Assembly: GCF_022828475.1 (NCBI RefSeq) | Contig: NZ_CP059557.1 | Span: 1,798,001 to 1,862,000 of the forward strand | DNA length: 64,000 nt | Direction of reading: 5' to 3' | Origin: Saccharopolyspora gloriosae | GTDB lineage: Bacteria > Actinomycetota > Actinomycetes > Mycobacteriales > Pseudonocardiaceae | Part shown: positions 27,405 through 40,700 of the stretch, in pieces | How the letters are laid out: every line of letters begins with the position of its first letter | Numbering within the stretch: position 1 is the first letter of the stretch | Notes under the pieces: generated by a model | Told to the model about the DNA's origin: nothing | Seen by the model: only the letters and a program-made list of their open reading frames with translations | Databases searched by the model: none | Made by a program: the position numbers and the translations under genes

Positions 27405-28439
27405 ATGTCCAGGCGAGCGCTGATCACCGGGATCACCGGGCAGGACGGCTCCTATCTGGCCGAGCACCTGCTCGCCCAGGGATACCAGGTGTGGGGCCTG
27501 ATCCGCGGCCAGGCGAACCCCCGCAAGTCCCGCGTCAGCAGGCTGGCCGCCGATCTGTCCTTCGTGGACGGTGACCTGATGGATCAGGGAAGTCTCGTCT
27601 CGGCGGTGGATTTGGTTCAGCCGCACGAGGTCTACAACCTGGGCGCCATCTCGTTCGTGCCGATGTCCTGGCAGCAGGCGGAACTGGTCACCGAGGTCAA
27701 CGGCATGGGCGTGCTGCGCATGCTGGAGGCGATCCGCATCGTCAGCGGCCTGCACGGTTCCAGCGGCGCCGCGGGATCGGACGGCATCCGGTTCTACCAG
27801 GCGTCGTCCTCGGAGATGTTCGGCAAGGTCGCCGAAACGCCGCAGAGCGAGACCACCACGTTCCACCCGCGCAGCCCGTACGGCGTCGCCAAGACCTACG
27901 GGCACTACATCACGCAGAACTACCGGGAGTCCTACGGCGTGTGGGGCGTGTCGGGAATCCTGTTCAACCACGAATCTCCGCGTCGTGGCGCGGAATTCGT
28001 CACGCGCAAGATCTCGCTGGCCGTCGCGCAGATCAAGCTCGGACTTCAGGACAAGTTGTACCTGGGGAACCTGGACGCGGTGCGGGACTGGGGTTTCGCC
28101 GGCGACTACGTGCGCGCGATGCACCTGATGCTGCAACAGGACCGGCCCGCGGACTACGTCGTGGGGACCGGGCGCATGCACTCGGTGCGGGAGGCGGTGC
28201 GGATCGCGTTCGAGGCGGCCGACTTGAACTGGGAGGACTACGTCGCGATCGATCCGACGCTGGTGCGCCCGGCGGAGGTGGAGACGTTGTGCGCGGACTC
28301 CTCGCACGCCCGCCGCGAACTCGGCTGGGTGCCCGCGGTCGATTTCACCGAGCTGATGACGATGATGGTCGAGTCCGACATCCGCCAGGCCTCCCGCGAA
28401 CGCGACTACGCGGAAGTGCTCTCGGCTTCCAGCTGGTAG
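27405..28439 (+). CDS. gmd: GDP-mannose 4,6-dehydratase (mycosamine pathway)
   Basis: The 344-aa short-chain dehydrogenase-fold enzyme converts GDP-mannose to GDP-4-keto-6-deoxymannose. The NADP loop is GITGQDGS (residues 9-16) and the active-site YxxxK is Y159/K163 (SPYGVAKTYGHY). SSSEMFGKV and LFNHESPRRG are specific to GMD. The ATG has a GGAAGGGG site. In nystatin, amphotericin and pimaricin clusters the orthologue (NysDIII, AmphDIII, PimJ) opens the D-mycosamine pathway and sits beside the hexamodular PKS gene, exactly as here. A role in cell-surface sugars is possible but less likely. Confidence 0.95.
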   Translation: MSRRALITGITGQDGSYLAEHLLAQGYQVWGLIRGQANPRKSRVSRLAADLSFVDGDLMDQGSLVSAVDLVQPHEVYNLGAISFVPMSWQQAELVTEVNGMGVLRMLEAIRIVSGLHGSSGAAGSDGIRFYQASSSEMFGKVAETPQSETTTFHPRSPYGVAKTYGHYITQNYRESYGVWGVSGILFNHESPRRGAEFVTRKISLAVAQIKLGLQDKLYLGNLDAVRDWGFAGDYVRAMHLMLQQDRPADYVVGTGRMHSVREAVRIAFEAADLNWEDYVAIDPTLVRPAEVETLCADSSHARRELGWVPAVDFTELMTMMVESDIRQASRERDYAEVLSASSW

Positions 28440-28472
28440 TGGAGTTCCCGGCGCATGTCGTCGTTCGTTCTG

Positions 28473-28631
28473 TGTCCTGTCAGCGGTGAAGCCGCTGATC
28501 GGTGACCAGCTTGAGCAAGCCGGCCACCGGTGGTTCTCAGCGGCTTCCTCGCGATGACGGCGATTTCGCCCGTGGCGCGGGGCCGCTCGCGAAATCGATC
28601 TTGCAGCGAGGAAGCCGCTGAGCTTCCGCCA
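28473..28631 (-). repeat. Dispersed palindromic element, copy C
   Basis: Perfect 16-bp arms (28536-28551 and 28607-28622) have the same sequence as copy B, in reverse orientation. The conserved GTCCTGTCAGCGGTGAAGCC tail is now at the left end and CCACCGGTGG lies next to the left arm. The inner core has diverged to CGATTTCG..CGAAATCG but still pairs. It fills most of the 345-base gap between gmd and the giant PKS gene. Confidence 0.85.
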
Positions 28632-28664
28632 TCCCGGACACCGACGCAGGTCATTCCGGGCGGA

Positions 28665-28680
28665 CTAAGGATTTTCCTGC
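28665..28680 (+). promoter_or_regulatory. Possible PAS-LuxR operator before the giant PKS gene
   Basis: CTAAGGATTTTCCTGC matches 12 of 16 positions of the PimM-type operator and lies about 105 bases before the PKS start. Polyene PAS-LuxR activators are known to bind before PKS genes, which makes the location sensible. Degenerate, so tentative. Confidence 0.35.
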
Positions 28681-28784
28681 CGTGCAGTGGTGAAACTGGG
28701 CGCATGTCGTGCTGGGCGGAACTTCGCGCGTGCTCGGTCACCGGAGCGCGTCTCGTGGATGCGGCCGCCTGAGATGGGGTGGAG

Positions 28785-31700
28785 ATGGACAACGAACAGA
28801 AGCTCCGGGACTACCTTAAGCGCGCGAGCGCCGACCTGAAGCGGTCCCGCGCTCGGGTGCAGGAGCTGGAGGACGCGGCCCGCGAACCCATCGCCATCGT
28901 CGGCATGAGCTGTCGCTATCCCGGTGGCGTCGCCGGTCCGGAGGACCTGTGGCGGATGGTCGCCGAGGGACGCGACGGCATCTCCGGTTTCCCGGCCGAC
29001 CGCGGCTGGGAGCTCGACGAGCTGGACACCTCCACCCGGTCCGGCGGATTCCTGCACGACGCGGGCGAATTCGACGCGGACTTCTTCGGCATCTCCCCGC
29101 GCGAGGCGCTGGCGATGGACCCGCAGCAGCGAGTGCTGCTGGAGGCCACCTGGGAGGCATTCGAGCGCGCGGGCGTCGACCCGGCTTCGGTCCGGGGCAG
29201 TCGCACCGGCGTGTTCATGGGCGCCATGGCGCAGGACTACCGCGTCGGCCCGGCCGACGATGTCGAGGGCTTCCAGCTCACCGGCAACAGCGGCAGCGTC
29301 CTGTCCGGCCGGATCTCCTACACCTTCGGCGCCGTCGGCCCGGCCGTCACCGTCGACACGGCCTGCTCGTCCTCGTTGGTGGCGCTGCACTTGGCCGCGC
29401 ATTCGCTGCGTTCCGGGGAGTGCTCGCTGGCGTTGGCGGGCGGGGTCACCGTCATGTCCAGCCCGGCGACGTTCCTGGAATTCTCCCGCCAGGGCGGGCT
29501 TTCGACGGACGGACGTTGCCGCTCCTTCGCCGAGTCGGCCGCGGGCACCGGTTGGGCCGAAGGCGCCGGCGTGCTGGTGCTGGAACGCCTGTCCGACGCC
29601 CGGCGCAACGGGCACGAGGTGCTGGCGGTGGTGCGCGGCAGCGCGGTGAACCAGGACGGCGCGTCGAACGGCCTGACCGCGCCGAACGGTCCTTCGCAGC
29701 AGCGCGTGATTCAGCAGGCGCTGGTGAACGCACGCCTCGCACCGTCCGAAGTGGACGTGGTCGAGGCGCACGGCACCGGTACCGTGCTCGGCGATCCGGT
29801 CGAGGCGCAGGCGCTGCTGGCCACCTACGGCAAGGACCGCGAGCAGCCGTTGTGGCTGGGTTCGGTGAAGTCCAACATCAGCCACACGCAGGCCGCCGCC
29901 GGTGTCGCGGGCGTCATCAAGATGGTGCTGGCGATGCGGCACGGGCTGCTGCCGAAGACGCTGCACGTGGACGAGCCGTCCTCGCACGTGGACTGGAATT
30001 CCGGGTCGGTGCGGCTGCTCACCGAGCACACGCCGTGGCCGGAGGCGCAGCGGCCGCGCCGCGCCGGCATCTCCTCGTTCGGTATCAGCGGCACCAACGC
30101 GCACACGATCATCGAGCAGGCTCCCGAGCAGGAACCGGCGGCGGAGCCGGTGGTGCCCGCCGGTGCCGTGCCGATCGCGTTGTCGGCCAGAACCGGCGAA
30201 GCACTGCGGGAACAGGCCGCACGACTGCTGTCCTCACTGGACTCCGCTGAGCATGAGCCGCTGGACGTGGCGCTGTCGGCGGCCACCCGTTCCGGCCTGG
30301 AGCATCGGGCGATCGTCACCGCCGCTGATCGCGACGAGCTGCGCGCGGGGCTGCGCGCGCTGACCGAGGACGCCGAACCGGCCGGAGTCGTCCGTGGTTC
30401 GGCCCGGTCGGCGGGCAAGCTGGCGTTCCTGTTCACCGGCCAGGGCGCGCAACGCCTCGGCATGGGGCAGGAGCTGCACGCCCGCTTCCCGGTGTTCGCC
30501 GAGGCCCTGGACGCGGTGCTCGCCGAGCTCGACGTTCACCTGGACCGCCCGCTGCGGGAGGTGCTGTTCGCCGAACCGGACACCGCCGAGGCCGCACTGC
30601 TGGACGAGACCGGCTACGCGCAGCCCGCGCTGTTCGCGATCGAGGTCGCGCTGTTCCGCCTCACCGAATCCTGGGGACTGCGACCCGATCACTTGGCGGG
30701 CCACTCCATCGGTGAGATCACCGCCGCGCACGTGGCCGGGGTGTTCTCGCTCGCCGACGCGTGCGCGCTGGTGTGCGCGCGGGGCCGCCTGATGCAGGCG
30801 TTGCCGCGCGGCGGCGCGATGATCTCCTTGCAGGCCACCGAGTCCGAGGTCGCGCCGCTGCTGACCGAGCGGGTGTCGCTGGCGGCGATCAACGGACCGG
30901 AGTCCGTCGTGATCTCCGGTGCCGACCACGAGGCGACGGCGATCGGCGAGCACTTCGAGCAGCTGGGCCGCAAGGCGAAGCGGCTCACGGTGAGCCACGC
31001 CTTCCACTCGCCGCTGATGGATCCGATGCTCGACGAGTTCCGCGCCGTGGTGGCCGCACTGGCACCGCGGGAACCGCTGCTGCCCATCGTGTCCACGGTG
31101 ACCGGCGAACCCGCCACCGTGCAGGAGCTGACCTCCGCCGAGCACTGGGTGGAGCACGTGCGCCGTCCCGTGCGGTTCGGCGACGCCGTGCGCAGGCTCG
31201 GCGAACACGGCGTGGGCTCGTTCCTGGAGCTGGGACCGGACGGGGTGCTCAGCGCCATGGTCCCCGGCAACCTCAACGCCCGGCCGGACGCCGTGATCAG
31301 CCCGTTGCTGCGCGGGAACCGGCCGGAGGTCGCGGCGGTCACCCGGGCGCTCGCCGAGCTGTACGTGCACGGCACCGCACCGGATTGGCCGGAGTTCTTC
31401 GCCGCCACCGGGGCGCGGCGGGTGCAGCTGCCCACCTACGCCTTCCAGCGGCGCCGGTTCTGGCCGAAGGGACCGCGCGCCGACGGCGACGTCCGCTCCG
31501 CCGGGCTCGGCGCGGCGCACCACCCGCTGCTGGCGGCGGCGGTGGCGCTGGCGAACTCGGACGGCGTGCTGCTCACCGGCAGGCTCTCGGTGCGTTCGCA
31601 CCCGTGGCTGGCCGAACACGCCGTCGGCGGCACGATCCTGTTGCCCGGCACCGCTTTCGTCGAACTCGCGTTGCGCGCCGGGGACGAGACGGGCTGCGAC

Positions 31701-34700
31701 CGCGTGGACGAGCTCACGCTGGCCGCGCCGCTCGTGCTGCCCGAGCACGGCGCGGTCCAGGTGCAGGTGTGGCTCGGCGGCCCCGACGAGACGGGGCGCC
31801 GCGAGCTGAGCCTGTACTCCCGTCCCGACGGTGCCGACGAGCAGCCGTGGACGCGGCACGCCACCGGGGTGCTCACCGCCGCCGAGCAGGAGGAACCCGC
31901 GGACTTCGGCCCGGAGTGGCCGCCCGCCGGTGCGCAGCGGGTGGAGCTGGACGGGCACTACGAACGGCTCGCCGCCGACGGTTTCGGCTACGGCCCGGTG
32001 TTCCAGGGCCTGCGGGCGGCCTGGCGGCGCGGTGACGAGGTGTTCGCCGAGGTGGCGCTGCCGGAGTCGGCGCGGGCCGACGCGGGCGCGTTCGGCGTGC
32101 ACCCGGCGCTGCTCGACGCGACGCTGCACGCCGCCGCGTTCACCGGGCTCGGCGAGCACAACCGGGGCGGGCTGCCGTTCTCCTGGGAGGGCGTGACGTT
32201 GCACGCCACCGGTGCGTCCACCGTGCGGGTGCGGCTGAGCCGCGCCGGGGACGACGCGGTGTCGCTGGTGGTCGCGGATCCGTCCGGGGCGCCGGTCGCC
32301 TCGGTGGACTCGCTGGTGCTGCGGCCGGTCGCCGAGCAGCGCCTGGACGCCCCGGAGCGGGACGCGTTGTTCCGGCTGGACTGGAACCCCGTGTCGACGC
32401 GCGCGGCGGTGCCGGATTCGATCGCGGTGCTGGAGCTGATCGGGACGGCCGACGGACTGCTCGGCGGTGCGGCTGCGGCGAGGGATCTCGTTTCGGTGCC
32501 GGACGGCGCCGAGGTCGTGGTGGTGCCCGTCGGCCGGGCGGGAACGCCCACGCCGGAAGCGGTGCACGAGGTGGCCGCGCGGGCGCTGGAACTCGCCCGG
32601 TCCTGGCTCGAACACGACCGGCTCGCCGAGGCGCGCATGGTCTTCGTGACGCGAGGAGCCCGCGCCGGAACCGACCTGGCCGCCGCGGCGGTGTGGGGCC
32701 TGATCCGCACGGCGCAGGCCGAGACGCCGGGCCGGTTCGGGCTGATCGACCTCGGTGACGCCGACTCGGGCGCACTGCTGGAGCAGGCGCTCGGACTCGC
32801 CGATGAACCGCAGTTGTCCATTCAGGACGGACGAGTGCTCGTCGCGCGCGTCGGTCGCGCTACGGCTCGGGAAACCGTTGCACCGCAATGGGATCCGGCG
32901 GGCACCGTGCTCATCACCGGTGGCACCAGCGGTCTCGGCGCCCTGTTCGCCCGGCATCTCGTCGCCGAGCACGGCGTGCGGCACCTGGTGCTGAGCAGCC
33001 GTCGCGGCCCGGCCTCCGACGGCATCGACGCGCTGGTGACCGAGCTCGCCGAACACGGCGCCGACGTGCGCGTGGCGGCCTGCGACGCCGCCGATCGCGA
33101 CTCCCTCGCCGAGCTGCTGGCCGACGTTCCCACCGAGCACCCGCTGACCGCCGTGATCCACACGGCCGGAGTGCTCGACGACGGCGTGCTCGGATCGTTG
33201 ACGCCGCAGCGGCTCGACGCGGTGCTGCGGCCGAAGGTCGACGCCGCGTGGCACCTGCACGAACTGACCCGCGAGCACGACCTCGCCGCGTTCATCACGT
33301 TCTCCTCGCTGGCCGGCGCGGTCGGAGCCGCCGGGCAGGCGAACTACTCGGCGGCGAACGCGTTCCTCGACGCGCTGGCCGCACACCGGCGTGCGCAGGG
33401 GCTTCCGGCGGTGTCGCTGGCCTGGGGGCCGTGGGCGTCCACCGGCGGCATGACGGGCGCGCTCAGCGAAACCGACCTGCGCCGGCTCGCCACCGCGGGG
33501 ACCCCGCCGCTGGACCCGGAGCAGGGCATCGCGTTGTTCGACGCGGCCCTGAGCACCGGCGAGGCGGTGCTGCTGCCGGTCCGGCTCGACCTGCCGGTGC
33601 TGCGCTCGCGCGGCGCCGTCCCGGCGTTCCTGCGCGGCCTCATCCGCACCCCGGCGCGGCGTTCGGCGCGCACCGCCTCGGGCAAGGCGGCGAGCCTGGT
33701 GCAGCGGCTCACCGGGCTGGGCGCGGCGGAACGCGCCGAAGCCGTGCTGGAACTGGTGCGCAGCCAGGTCGCCGCGGTGCTCGGGCACGGCGGTGCGGCC
33801 GACATCGACCCGGAGCGCGCGTTCCAGGACCTCGGGTTCGACTCGCTGACCGCGGTGGAGCTGCGCAACCGGCTGGCCACCGCCACCGGCCTGCGCACCT
33901 CGGCGACCGTCGTGTTCGACTACCCGACGGCGCGGGCGCTCGCCGCGCACGTGCGGGACGAACTGCTCGGTTCCGAGTCCGAATCCGACGACACCGCCGG
34001 TGCTGCGGTGTCCGGCGATCCGATCGTGATCGTCGGCATGGCCTGCCGCTATCCCGGCGGAGTGGCCTCGCCGGAGGACTTGTGGCGACTGGTGTCCGAG
34101 GGCGCCGACGCGATCACCGGGTTCCCGGTGAACCGGGGCTGGGACCTCGACGCGCTCTACGACGCCGACCCGGACCGGCCCGGCACCTCCTACACCCGCT
34201 CCGGCGGATTCCTGCACGACGCGGCCGAATTCGACCCGTCGTTCTTCGGCATGAGCCCCCGCGAGGCGCTGTCCACCGACCCGCAGCAGCGCCTGCTGCT
34301 GGAGTCCTCCTGGGAGGCCGTCGAGCGCGCCGGGATCGACCCGAGTTCGTTGCGCGGCAGCCGGACCGGCGTGTTCGCCGGGGTGATGTACAACGACTAC
34401 AGCGCCGTGCTCGCGGGCGGCGACTTCGAAGGCCACCAGGGCAGCGGCACCTCGCCGAGCATCGCGTCCGGCCGGGTGTCGTACACGCTGGGCCTGGAAG
34501 GCCCCGCCGTCACCGTCGACACCGCGTGCTCGTCCTCGCTGGTGGCGATGCACTGGGCGATGCAGGCGCTGCGGGCCGGGGAGTGCTCGTTGGCGCTCGC
34601 CGGTGGCGTCACCGTGATGTCGACGCCCGCCTCGTTGATCGAGTTCTCCCGGCAGCGGGGGTTGTCGACGGAGGGGCGCTGCAAGGCGTTCTCCGACGAC

Positions 34701-37700
34701 GCCGACGGAGTCGGCTGGGCCGAGGGCGTCGGAATGCTGGTGCTGGAGCGGCTTTCGGACGCTCGGCGCAACGGGCACGAGGTGCTGGCGGTGGTGCGCG
34801 GCAGCGCGGTGAACCAGGACGGCGCGTCGAACGGCCTGACCGCGCCGAACGGTCCTTCGCAGCAGCGCGTGATCCGGCAGGCGCTCGCCGCCGCCGATCT
34901 GTCCACTTCGGACGTCGATGTCGTGGAGGCGCACGGCACCGGCACCTCGCTGGGCGACCCGATCGAGGCGCAGGCGCTGGTCGCCACTTACGGGCAGGAG
35001 CGGGAGAATCCGCTGCTGCTGGGCGCGATCAAGTCCAACATCGGCCACACCCAGGCCGCCGCGGGCGTCGCCGGTGTGATCAAAATGGTGCAGGCGATGC
35101 GGCACGGCGTGCTGCCCCGCACCCTGCACGCCGACACACCGTCCGGGCACGTGGACTGGGACTCGGGCGCGGTCGAACTGCTGACCGCCGAGACCTCCTG
35201 GCCGGAGTCCGATCACCCGCGTCGCGCCGGGGTGTCGTCGTTCGGCATCAGCGGCACCAACGCGCACCTGATCCTGGAACAGCCGGAACCCGTCGAGTCG
35301 CCCGAGCGTCCGGCCCGGCCGGAGTCCGTGGTGGCCTGGCCGCTGGCCGCGAAGACGCGCGCCGCCCTGCGTTCGCAGGCCGCGCGCCTGGTGTCCGCGC
35401 TGGAGGCCGACCCCGAACGCGACCCGCGCGACGTCGGGTTCTCCCTGGCCACGACCCGCACCGGATTCGAGCAGCGCGCCGCCGTGCTCGGCTCGGACCG
35501 GGCGAGCCTGCTGTCCGCGCTGCGGTCGCTGGCGGCCGACCGGCCCGATCCCGCCGTGGTGTCGGGGGAGACCGGCGAAGCGGGCAAGCCCGCGGTGTTG
35601 TTCACCGGCCAGGGCAGCCAGCGCCCCGGAATGGGAGCCGAGCTCTACGCCCGGTATCCCGTGTTCGCGACCGCGCTGGACGCGGTGCTCGCGCACTTCG
35701 ACGCGGATTTCGACCGCCCGGTGCGGGACGTGCTGTTCGCGGCGCCCGACACTGCCGAAGCCGCCCTGCTGGACGACACCGGCTACGCGCAGCCCGCGCT
35801 GTTCGCGCTGGAAGTGGCGCTGTACCGGCTCGTCGAGTCGCACGGCGCGGTGCCCGCGCAGCTCGCCGGGCACTCCATCGGTGAGCTCGTCGCCGCGCAC
35901 GTCGCGGGTGTGCTGTCGCTGCCCGACGCGTGCGCGCTGGTGTCCGCGCGCGCCCGGCTGATGCGGGCGTTGCCCGCCGGTGGCGCCATGATCGCCGTGC
36001 GGGCCACCGAGGACGAGGTCGCGCCGCTGCTGACCGAGCGGGTGTCGATCGCGGCGGTGAACGGGCCGAACGCGCTCGTGCTCTCCGGTGCCGAGGACGA
36101 GGTCGCCGCGCTCGCGGACCGCTTCGCGGATCGCAAGACCAAGCGACTCACCGTGAGCCACGCGTTCCACTCCCCGCTGATGGAACCGATGCTCGCCGAG
36201 TTCCGCGAGGTCGCGGCCGGGCTCACCTACCACGCCCCGGCGATCCCGCTGGTGTCGAACGTGACCGGCGCGTTCGCCGGTGACGAGGTGCGCACGCCCG
36301 AGTACTGGGTCGGGCACGTCCGCGCCACCGTCCGGTTCGCCGACGGCGTGCGCGCCATGGCCGACGCGGGCGCCCGCACCTTCCTGGAGCTCGGCCCGGA
36401 CGGGGTGCTCAGCGCGATGGCGCAGGACGTCCTCGGCGACGAGGCCGAGCCGGTGCCCGCGCTGCGCGCCGACCGCGCCGAGGAACTTTCCGTGACGACG
36501 GCGCTGGCGAGGCTGCACGTGCGCGGCGTGCCGGTGGACTGGGCCGCGGTGTACCCGGACGCGCGGCGCGTGGACCTGCCCACCTACGCCTTCCAACGCG
36601 AGCGGTATTGGCCGGAGACCACCGTCGTCGCGCCCGTCGGCGACCCGGCGGACGAGCGGCTGTGGGCGGCGGTGGATCGCGGCGCCGCCGACGAGCTCGT
36701 CGAGCTGCTGGGCCTGGAGGACTCCCAGCACGCCTCGCTGTACGCGTTGCTGCCGGCACTGGCCTCGTGGCGCCAGGGCAGGCACGAGAAGGCGCTGCTG
36801 GATTCGTGGCGTTACCGGGTGGACTGGCGTCCGCTGAGCACGCCCGCGCCCGCCGTGCTGAGCGGCACCTGGCTGCTGGTGAGCACCACCGAGACGGCGT
36901 CCGACGACGTGGCGGAAGCGGTGCGGGCGCACGGCGCGCAGGTTCGTGAACTGGTGCTCGACGCCGACTGCGCGGATCGGGAGGTGCTGGCGGCGCGGCT
37001 CGGCGCGGCGGAGGGCATCGCCGGTGTGGTGTCGCTGCTGGCCGCCGACGAGCGGCCCAGCGGTGCGCTCACCACCGGTCTCGCGCTGAACGCCGCTGTG
37101 GTGCGGGCACTGGGTGATCTCGGCCTCGACGCTCCACTGTGGATGATCACCAGGGGTGCGGTGTCCACCGGTGCGGACGATCCGGTCGCACACCCGGCGC
37201 AGGCCGCCACCTGGGGACTCGGCCGCGTGGTCGCGCTGGAGCACTCCCGGCGCTGGGGCGGGCTCGCCGACCTGCCCGAGGCGCTGGATCGGCAAGCCGC
37301 CACCCGGTTGGCCTGCGCTTTCGCCGGAATCGGCGATGAGGACCAGGTGGCCGTGCGCGCCTCCGGGGTCTTCGGGCGCAGGTTGCTGCACCACCCGATC
37401 GCGGAGCCCGCGGGCGAGTTCGCGCCGTCCGGGACGGTGCTCATCACCGGCGGCACCGGCGCCCTCGGCGCCGAGATCGCCCGCTCGCTGGCGGAAGCCG
37501 GGGCGGACCGGCTGGTGCTCACCAGCCGCCGCGGCCCGGACGCGCCAGGAGCCGCCGAACTCGCCGACGGGCTCCGCGAACTGGGCGCCGAAGTGCACCT
37601 GGCCGCCTGCGACGTCGCCGACCGCGACTCCCTCGCCGCACTGCTCGCCGACATCCCCGACGAGCAGCCGCTGACCGGCGTGGTGCACGCGGCGGGCATC

Positions 37701-40700
37701 GGGCAGGCCAACCCCCTGGACACCACCGGGCTCGACGAGTTCGCGAACGTCGTGTCCGCGAAGGTCGCCGGTGCGGCGAATCTCGACGCGCTGCTCGGTG
37801 ACCGCGACCTCGACTTCTTCGTGCTGCTGACCTCGATCGCCGGGATCTGGGGCAGCGGCGGGCAGAGCGCCTACGCGGCGGCGAACGCGCAACTCGACGC
37901 GCTGGCCGAGCACCGCAGGGCGCGCGGCCGCACCGCCACCGCGCTCGCCTGGGGGCCGTGGGCCGAGGCGGGCATGGCCACCGACGAGGCCATGTCGGAA
38001 ACCCTGCGCCGGACCGGACTCGGCATGCTGGAGCCCGGCTCCGCGCTCGCCGAGCTGCGCCGCGCCATCACCCACCACGACGTGGTGACGACCGTCGCCG
38101 ACGTGGACTGGGCGCGCTACCACCCGATCTTCACCGTGGCCCGGCCCAGCGCACTGCTGTCCGAACTGGCCGAGGTGCGCGCCCTGGAACAGCCCGCCAC
38201 CGAAGGGGGCGGCGAGTTCGCCGCCCGGTTGCGCGGCCTCGACGAGGACGAGCAGCTGCGGCTGCTGCTGGAGCTGGTGCGCGGGGAGGCCGCCGTCGTG
38301 CTCGGGCACTCCGGTGCGGAGGCGGTGCCGGAGCGCCGCGCGTTCCGCGACATCGGCTTCGACTCGCTCACCGCCGTCGAACTGCGCAAGCGCATCGCGG
38401 GCGCCACCGGTCTCGCGCTGCCCAGCACGATGGCCTTCGACTACCCCAGCGCGCAGGCGCTCGCCGCGTACCTGCGCACCGAACTGCTCGGCAGTGCGGG
38501 CGGCGCCGCGCAGGTCTCGGCGGCCGCCGCCGACAGCGGGGAGGCCATCGCCATCGTCGGCATGGCCTGCCGATTCCCCGGTGGCGCGGACACTCCGGAA
38601 CGCTTCTGGGAGCTGATCGCCGACGGCGTCGACGCGATCTCGGAGTTCCCCGTGGATCGCGGCTGGGACGCCGACCGGCTCTACGACCCGGACCCCGACC
38701 GGCCCGGAACGACCTACTCCACGCAGGGCGGATTCCTGCACGACGCGGGCGAATTCGATCCGGCGTTCTTCGGGATCTCCCCGCGCGAGGCGCTGTCCAT
38801 GGATCCGCAGCAACGGTTGCTGCTGGAAACGGCCTGGGAGTCCTTCGAGCGCGCGGGCATCGACCCCGGCACGCTGCACGGCAGCCGGACCGGTACTTAC
38901 ATCGGGTCGAGCTTCCAGGACTACGGCAGCGGCTCCGCCGAGGGCTCCGAAGGGCACATGGTCACCGGGACCAGCCCGAGCGTGCTCTCCGGTCGGCTGT
39001 CCTACCTGTTCGGGCTGGAAGGTCCCGCGGTCACCGTGGACACCGCGTGCTCGTCCTCGCTGGTGGCGCTGCACCTGGCGTGCCAGTCGCTGCGCAACGG
39101 CGAGAGCGACCTCGCGCTCGCCGGCGGTGCGACGGTGATGGCGGATCCGGCGGCGTTCATCGCGTTCAGCAGCCAGCGGGCGCTGGCCCAGGACGGGCGC
39201 TGCAAGGCGTTCTCCGACGCGGCCGATGGCATGACGCTGTCCGAGGGCGTGGGCCTGCTGCTGGTGGAACGGCTCTCCGACGCGCGGCGCAACGGGCACG
39301 AGGTGCTCGCGGTGGTGCGCGGCAGCGCGGTGAACCAGGACGGCGCCTCCAACGGGCTGAGCGCGCCGAACGGCCCCTCGCAGCAACGCGTCATCCAGCA
39401 GGCGCTCGCCAACGCCGATCTGTCCACATCGGACGTTCAGGTGGTGGAGGCGCACGGCACCGGTACCTCGCTCGGCGACCCGATCGAGGCGCAAGCGTTG
39501 CAGAACACCTACGGCCGCGACCGCGACCCGGCCGCCCCGCTGCTGCTGGGCTCGGTGAAGTCCAACCTGGGCCACACCCAGTCCGCTTCCGGCGTGGTCA
39601 GCGTGATCAAGATGGTGCTGGCGATGCGGCACGGCGTGCTGCCGCGCACGCTGCATGCCGAGCGGCCGTCCTCGCACATCGACTGGTCGCCGGGCACCGT
39701 GTCGCTGCTGCACGAGAACACCGCGTGGCCGAGCACCGGCGGGCCGCGCCGGGCGGGCGTGTCCTCGTTCGGCATCAGCGGCACCAACGTGCACACCGTG
39801 CTGGAACAGGCGCCCGCGCCGGAGATCGAGCAGCCGGTGATCGAGCCGGTGATCGAGCCGGTGCCCGCCGGGCCGGTGCCGTGGGTGCTGTCCGCGCGCA
39901 CCGCGCCCGCACTGCGCGCTCAGGCGGCCCGTCTTGCGTCCGAAGTGGACGGACTGCGCGCTGTGGACGTGGCGCATTCGCTGCTCACCTCCCGCGCGTT
40001 GTTCGAGCACCGCGCGGTGTTCGTCGGTGACGGCACCGAGCTGCGCGACGGACTCGCCGAGTTCGCCGAAGGTCGCCCCACCGCCGGAGTCGCGCAGGGC
40101 ACGGCCACGGCAGGCGGCAAGACGGTGTTCGTGTTCCCCGGTCAGGGATCGCAGTGGGCCGGCATGGGCGCGCGGCTGCTCGACGAGTCCCCGGTTTTCG
40201 CCGCGCGGCTCGCCGAGTGCGCCGCCGCGCTGGAGCCGTTCGTCGACTGGTCGCTGCTCGACGTGCTGCGCGAAACCGAAGGTGCGCCCTCGCTGGAACG
40301 CGTCGACGTGGTGCAACCCGCCTCGTTCGCCGTGATGGTGTCGCTGGCCGCGCTGTGGGAGCACCACGGCGTGCGCCCCGACGCCGTCGTCGGGCACTCC
40401 CAGGGGGAGATCGCCGCCGCCTGCGTCTCCGGCGCGCTGTCGTTGCCGGACGCTGCGCGGGTCGTGGCGCTGCGCAGCCAGAACATCGCCCGCAGCCTCG
40501 CCGGAGCGGGCGGCATGCTCTCGATCGCGCTGCCCGCCGCCGAAGTGCAGGACCGGATCGGTGAGGGCGTGTCGATCGCCGCGATCAACGGCCCCGGTTC
40601 GGTCGTCGTCTCCGGTGATCCCGCCGCCCTGGACGCGCTGCACGAGCGGCTCACCGCCGAGGAGGTCCGAGCCCGGCGGGTCGCCGTGGACTACGCCTCG

